From positions 1-8,057 of the forward strand of contig CAZZCX010000033.1 of NCBI GenBank assembly GCA_964653195.1: a stretch of 8,057 nt of DNA, in the 5' to 3' direction. This stretch comes from CAYMDS01 sp964653195 (GTDB lineage Bacteria > Patescibacteriota > Microgenomatia > Levybacterales > UBA12049). The notes under the pieces were generated by a model. That model did no database searches, had not been told where the DNA came from, and was given only the letters and a program-made list of their open reading frames with translations. A program made the translations under genes and the position numbers. This document shows positions 5,869-8,057 of the stretch, in pieces (within the stretch, counting starts at the first letter, position 1; each line of letters opens with the position of its first letter).

Positions 5869-7383
5869 TTATCGAAAGTGGATACCAAGCTCTATATCTG
5901 AAACATGTGGAATTCTTTGTTCATCAGCATTTAACTGATACATCTCTAATTTATACCCACTAGGAAAAACCTTCTGCTCCACAGGCTTGTTACTTATCAT
6001 TGCTTTATTTATAATCCACCATTCATGAGTCATATACGGATTATCGTGTGGAGGTGGAGCAATTATGACATAGGTTATCGGTTTTTTAAAATACTCAGAT
6101 GCTTGTGATTTTCTATATTTGAAATAGTAGGACATTGCATAACGCTGCTGGTAAGCATATGCGTCAGGAGAATACACATAATAACCAAATTCTTTTTCCT
6201 TTTGCTTATCTACGACATATTTTCCTACTTCTTGTAGCGATATCCAAGAATCTGCTGTTGTACCAGCTAAAGGAATCTTGCCGATAGTGGAAAAACTTTT
6301 TATGTTTGTAAAATTTAAATAAAGCGCTAAAATAATTAACGGAATAAAAATATATTTATATGATACTCTTGTAAGCGCTACAAGCCAAATTACAGCTAAA
6401 GGCGCTAAGTGTATAATGTGATCGATTAGAATTATTCCTTTATTAAAAAATGTTAACACGATGTAACCTAAATAATAATAAATAATGATAAGAAATAAAT
6501 TTTTCAATTTTCCTTTTTTTATCTCAATTAGAGTAAGTAGGACAATTAAGATAAATACAAATATCATTATAACCAGAGGTATACTAGAAAATAATTGCAT
6601 TGTTACCATATGGTGAAGACGATTAAGTAACCATTCATTAATTGGGATTATAAATGCACGGATTCCTCCTATTCCAGCTAACGCTTTTATCATTGAGAAG
6701 TTATGGCGAATATCAAAAATGATAAAATTAATTGTGCTAATTGGGAGGATAATAAATGCAAAAAAGTGTTTGTATAATTTACTTCTTATTATAGTAATTG
6801 ACAATAAAAGGATCGTTTGTATAGCAATCAAAGTACCTACCCCGATATTAAACTGAATCATACAACCAAGTAAAAACAGATGTAGTATTAGATAGGCTGG
6901 TTTTTTCGTATCAATATATTTAAAAATTCCAAAAATAAAAATAGGTATCAAGAAAAAAATCATTAATTGTCCGAAGAGACTATTCGATAACAAAACGACG
7001 ATAGGTGATAACATTGCAGTACCTAGTAGTGCATGAATATCATCGAATAATCTTGAAAAAACATAATAACTTGATAATAAATATACAATTCCTATAATCA
7101 CCCAAAACCAGGCTACTATTACAGGATTACCATGACCCATCACAAAAGCCGGATAATTAAGATAAGTCCACAAGACACCATGGAAAGCTCCTTGAACATT
7201 CGTTCGAGGTCCAATTAAAACAATTTTTTTCTGATCGAGCTCTTGTAAAAGTAGGAAATCTCTCCCGATATCATTTGTCAAATGTACTTCCCCATGCATT
7301 ACAAACATCGCAGACAAATAAATATTATAGATAATAAATAGAGTCATGATGAATGAGAAAATATACTTTATCCATTTATTCAT
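5869..7383 (-). CDS. Multipass membrane protein, GT-C-type glycosyltransferase candidate
   Basis: A 504-residue integral membrane protein: a first helix at about 7-29, an extracytoplasmic loop with acidic residues in N-D38-I-G-R-D42-F, several more hydrophobic segments up to about residue 370, and a soluble C-terminal tail of about 127 residues from 378 (with Y-S-P-D-A-Y-A-Y-Q-Q-R-Y). An acidic motif in the first outer loop, many helices and a soluble tail are the layout of GT-C enzymes such as the GT39/ArnT-like group, which use polyprenyl-linked sugars to glycosylate proteins or lipids outside the membrane. The GPRT (58-61) and H-G-x-L-W stretch after the acidic loop looks like proteins I associate with CPR genomes, from memory. 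No glycan-synthesis genes are adjacent, so donor and acceptor are unknown. It starts 100 nt after tdk, probably from its own promoter. Confidence 0.6.
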   Translation of the reverse strand: MNKWIKYIFSFIMTLFIIYNIYLSAMFVMHGEVHLTNDIGRDFLLLQELDQKKIVLIGPRTNVQGAFHGVLWTYLNYPAFVMGHGNPVIVAWFWVIIGIVYLLSSYYVFSRLFDDIHALLGTAMLSPIVVLLSNSLFGQLMIFFLIPIFIFGIFKYIDTKKPAYLILHLFLLGCMIQFNIGVGTLIAIQTILLLSITIIRSKLYKHFFAFIILPISTINFIIFDIRHNFSMIKALAGIGGIRAFIIPINEWLLNRLHHMVTMQLFSSIPLVIMIFVFILIVLLTLIEIKKGKLKNLFLIIIYYYLGYIVLTFFNKGIILIDHIIHLAPLAVIWLVALTRVSYKYIFIPLIILALYLNFTNIKSFSTIGKIPLAGTTADSWISLQEVGKYVVDKQKEKEFGYYVYSPDAYAYQQRYAMSYYFKYRKSQASEYFKKPITYVIIAPPPHDNPYMTHEWWIINKAMISNKPVEQKVFPSGYKLEMYQLNADEQRIPHVSDIELGIHFR

Positions 7384-7399
7384 ATATTTATATTGTCAT

Positions 7400-7405
7400 A
7401 TTATA
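7400..7405 (-). promoter_or_regulatory. -10 box for the membrane glycosyltransferase gene
   Basis: The minus strand reads a perfect TATAAT ending 16 nt before the ATG at 7383, which would give a leader of only about 10 nt. No convincing -35 is visible; a T-rich tract lies upstream. No Shine-Dalgarno precedes the gene, which fits a near-leaderless transcript. Confidence 0.45.
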
Positions 7406-7483
7406 AACTTCATTACAAAAAATAAATAATAATACTAAAACAAAAGTTAAAACCAAACTAATCACCTTTAGCTAAATCATTTT

Positions 7484-8038
7484 CTAAGATATAGTATAAT
7501 CTTTACTTAAATCACCCCAACATCTTTCACAACAGGTTCCATAGGCGTCTGCAGCACCCAAAAAAATTCTATTTTCATTTTGTATTTTCCGGTATACATG
7601 CTGCGCCTGCTTACGACACTTATCGCAAATAGAGAATAAACTAATAGACTTATTTGCAATTTTTGCGAGCGGAATTGTGGAGCCAAATGGAACTTTTTGA
7701 TAATCATAATTAAGTCCTACTCCGACAATAGTCCTTTTCAGTTTTAATTGTTTATAAATTGCTGGAATTAATTTATCTGCATTAAAAAAATTTAATTCAT
7801 CAATAATTATTGTTTTTATCTTCTCTCCCAGATTTATAAATTGTGGATTTTCTACATCAAGATTAAATGAAGGCATATTTAAACCATCATGGGTGACGCA
7901 CTTATCATCAGCATAACGGGAGTCAATATTCGGCTTATATAGCTTAAAGGTGCCTTTTGATAGTTTGGAAGCATACTCGAGAAGCCATGTAGTCTTTCCC
8001 GCAAACATTGGTCCCGACACAATTATGAGCATATTCAA
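7484..8038 (-). CDS. tdk: Thymidine kinase (type II, zinc-binding)
   Basis: Cytoplasmic salvage enzyme that makes dTMP from thymidine and ATP. Numbering from the TTG at 8038, it shows the P-loop G9-P-M-F-A-G-K-T16, the D39-S-R-Y and H50-D-G segments, a Walker-B-like D80-E81-L-N-F-F with E81 the likely catalytic base, the substrate segment GLNYDYQKVPFG (108-119), and a zinc site of C138-x2-C141 plus C170-x2-C173 after the lasso region. The DELNFF and GLNYDY versions differ from the more usual DEAQFF and GLD-x-DF, so it is a divergent member. The frame opens with TTG at 8038, but the ATG at 8032 (MLIIVSGP) gives the standard family N-terminus and is the better start, leaving 182 residues. The frame stays open to the window edge. 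Length is typical. Confidence 0.93.
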   Translation of the reverse strand: MNMLIIVSGPMFAGKTTWLLEYASKLSKGTFKLYKPNIDSRYADDKCVTHDGLNMPSFNLDVENPQFINLGEKIKTIIIDELNFFNADKLIPAIYKQLKLKRTIVGVGLNYDYQKVPFGSTIPLAKIANKSISLFSICDKCRKQAQHVYRKIQNENRIFLGAADAYGTCCERCWGDLSKDYTIS

Positions 8039-8051
8039 CGAAGATTTATTT

Positions 8052-8057
8052 ATTATA
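8052..8057 (-). promoter_or_regulatory. Possible -10 box for tdk at the window edge
   Basis: The last six bases read TATAAT on the minus strand, 19 nt before the preferred ATG at 8032. The -35 would lie outside the window. No Shine-Dalgarno lies between it and the start, so the leader would be about 12 nt. Confidence 0.35.

Noticed and set aside
5838..5963. Plus-strand 41-codon frame starting ATGAGATTTTC.
   Set aside because: Most of it is antisense to the 3-prime end of the glycosyltransferase gene, and its sequence has no recognisable motif.
7449..7473. Weak minus-strand stem-loop (agctaa / ttagtt) followed by tggtttt after tdk, considered as a terminator.
   Set aside because: Six base pairs including one G-U, few G-C pairs and an interrupted U tract; too weak to call.

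Overview
The window is AT-rich, densely packed bacterial DNA of metagenomic character: a run of 100 Ns at 4409-4508 is a scaffold gap. Several stops are TGA (ahcY, the ArsR gene, the 415-residue redox protein) and Trp is read from TGG, so the standard code applies. Short genes, tiny spacers, mostly absent Shine-Dalgarno sequences and the style of the large membrane glycosyltransferase suggest a Candidate Phyla Radiation (Patescibacteria) genome, perhaps Microgenomates. That placement rests on general familiarity, not on a marker gene.

Region 1 (27-2227, plus strand) is a two-gene methyl-cycle operon. A PfkB-family kinase is followed after 5 nt by ahcY, S-adenosylhomocysteine hydrolase. AhcY splits SAH into homocysteine and adenosine, and the kinase most likely phosphorylates the adenosine, pulling the reversible reaction forward.

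Region 2 (5669 down to 2302, minus strand) is a five-gene thiol/metalloid module. In order: an ArsR-family repressor with a CxC motif and an N-terminal Cys pair; an 82-residue CPTC thioredoxin-like protein; a YraQ/ArsP-type permease with a PFCSCS motif, interrupted by the gap; an exported CPHC thioredoxin domain fused to a CcdA/DsbD-type membrane electron carrier; and, after 81 nt with a possible promoter of its own, a membrane-anchored YtkA/FixH-like Ig-fold protein. A perfect 14-bp palindrome containing a possible -10 box lies just upstream of the repressor gene and is the best operator candidate. The module seems to couple metal(loid)-responsive repression, a permease and thiol electron transfer across the membrane. 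The substrate cannot be read from the sequence; organoarsenicals are one possibility.

Region 3 (8038 down to 5869, minus strand) holds thymidine kinase (tdk) and a 504-residue multipass GT-C-type glycosyltransferase candidate. Each has a TATAAT-like -10 box less than 20 nt from its start codon, suggesting very short leaders. Non-coding stretches are all under 300 nt; the longest is 5670-5868.
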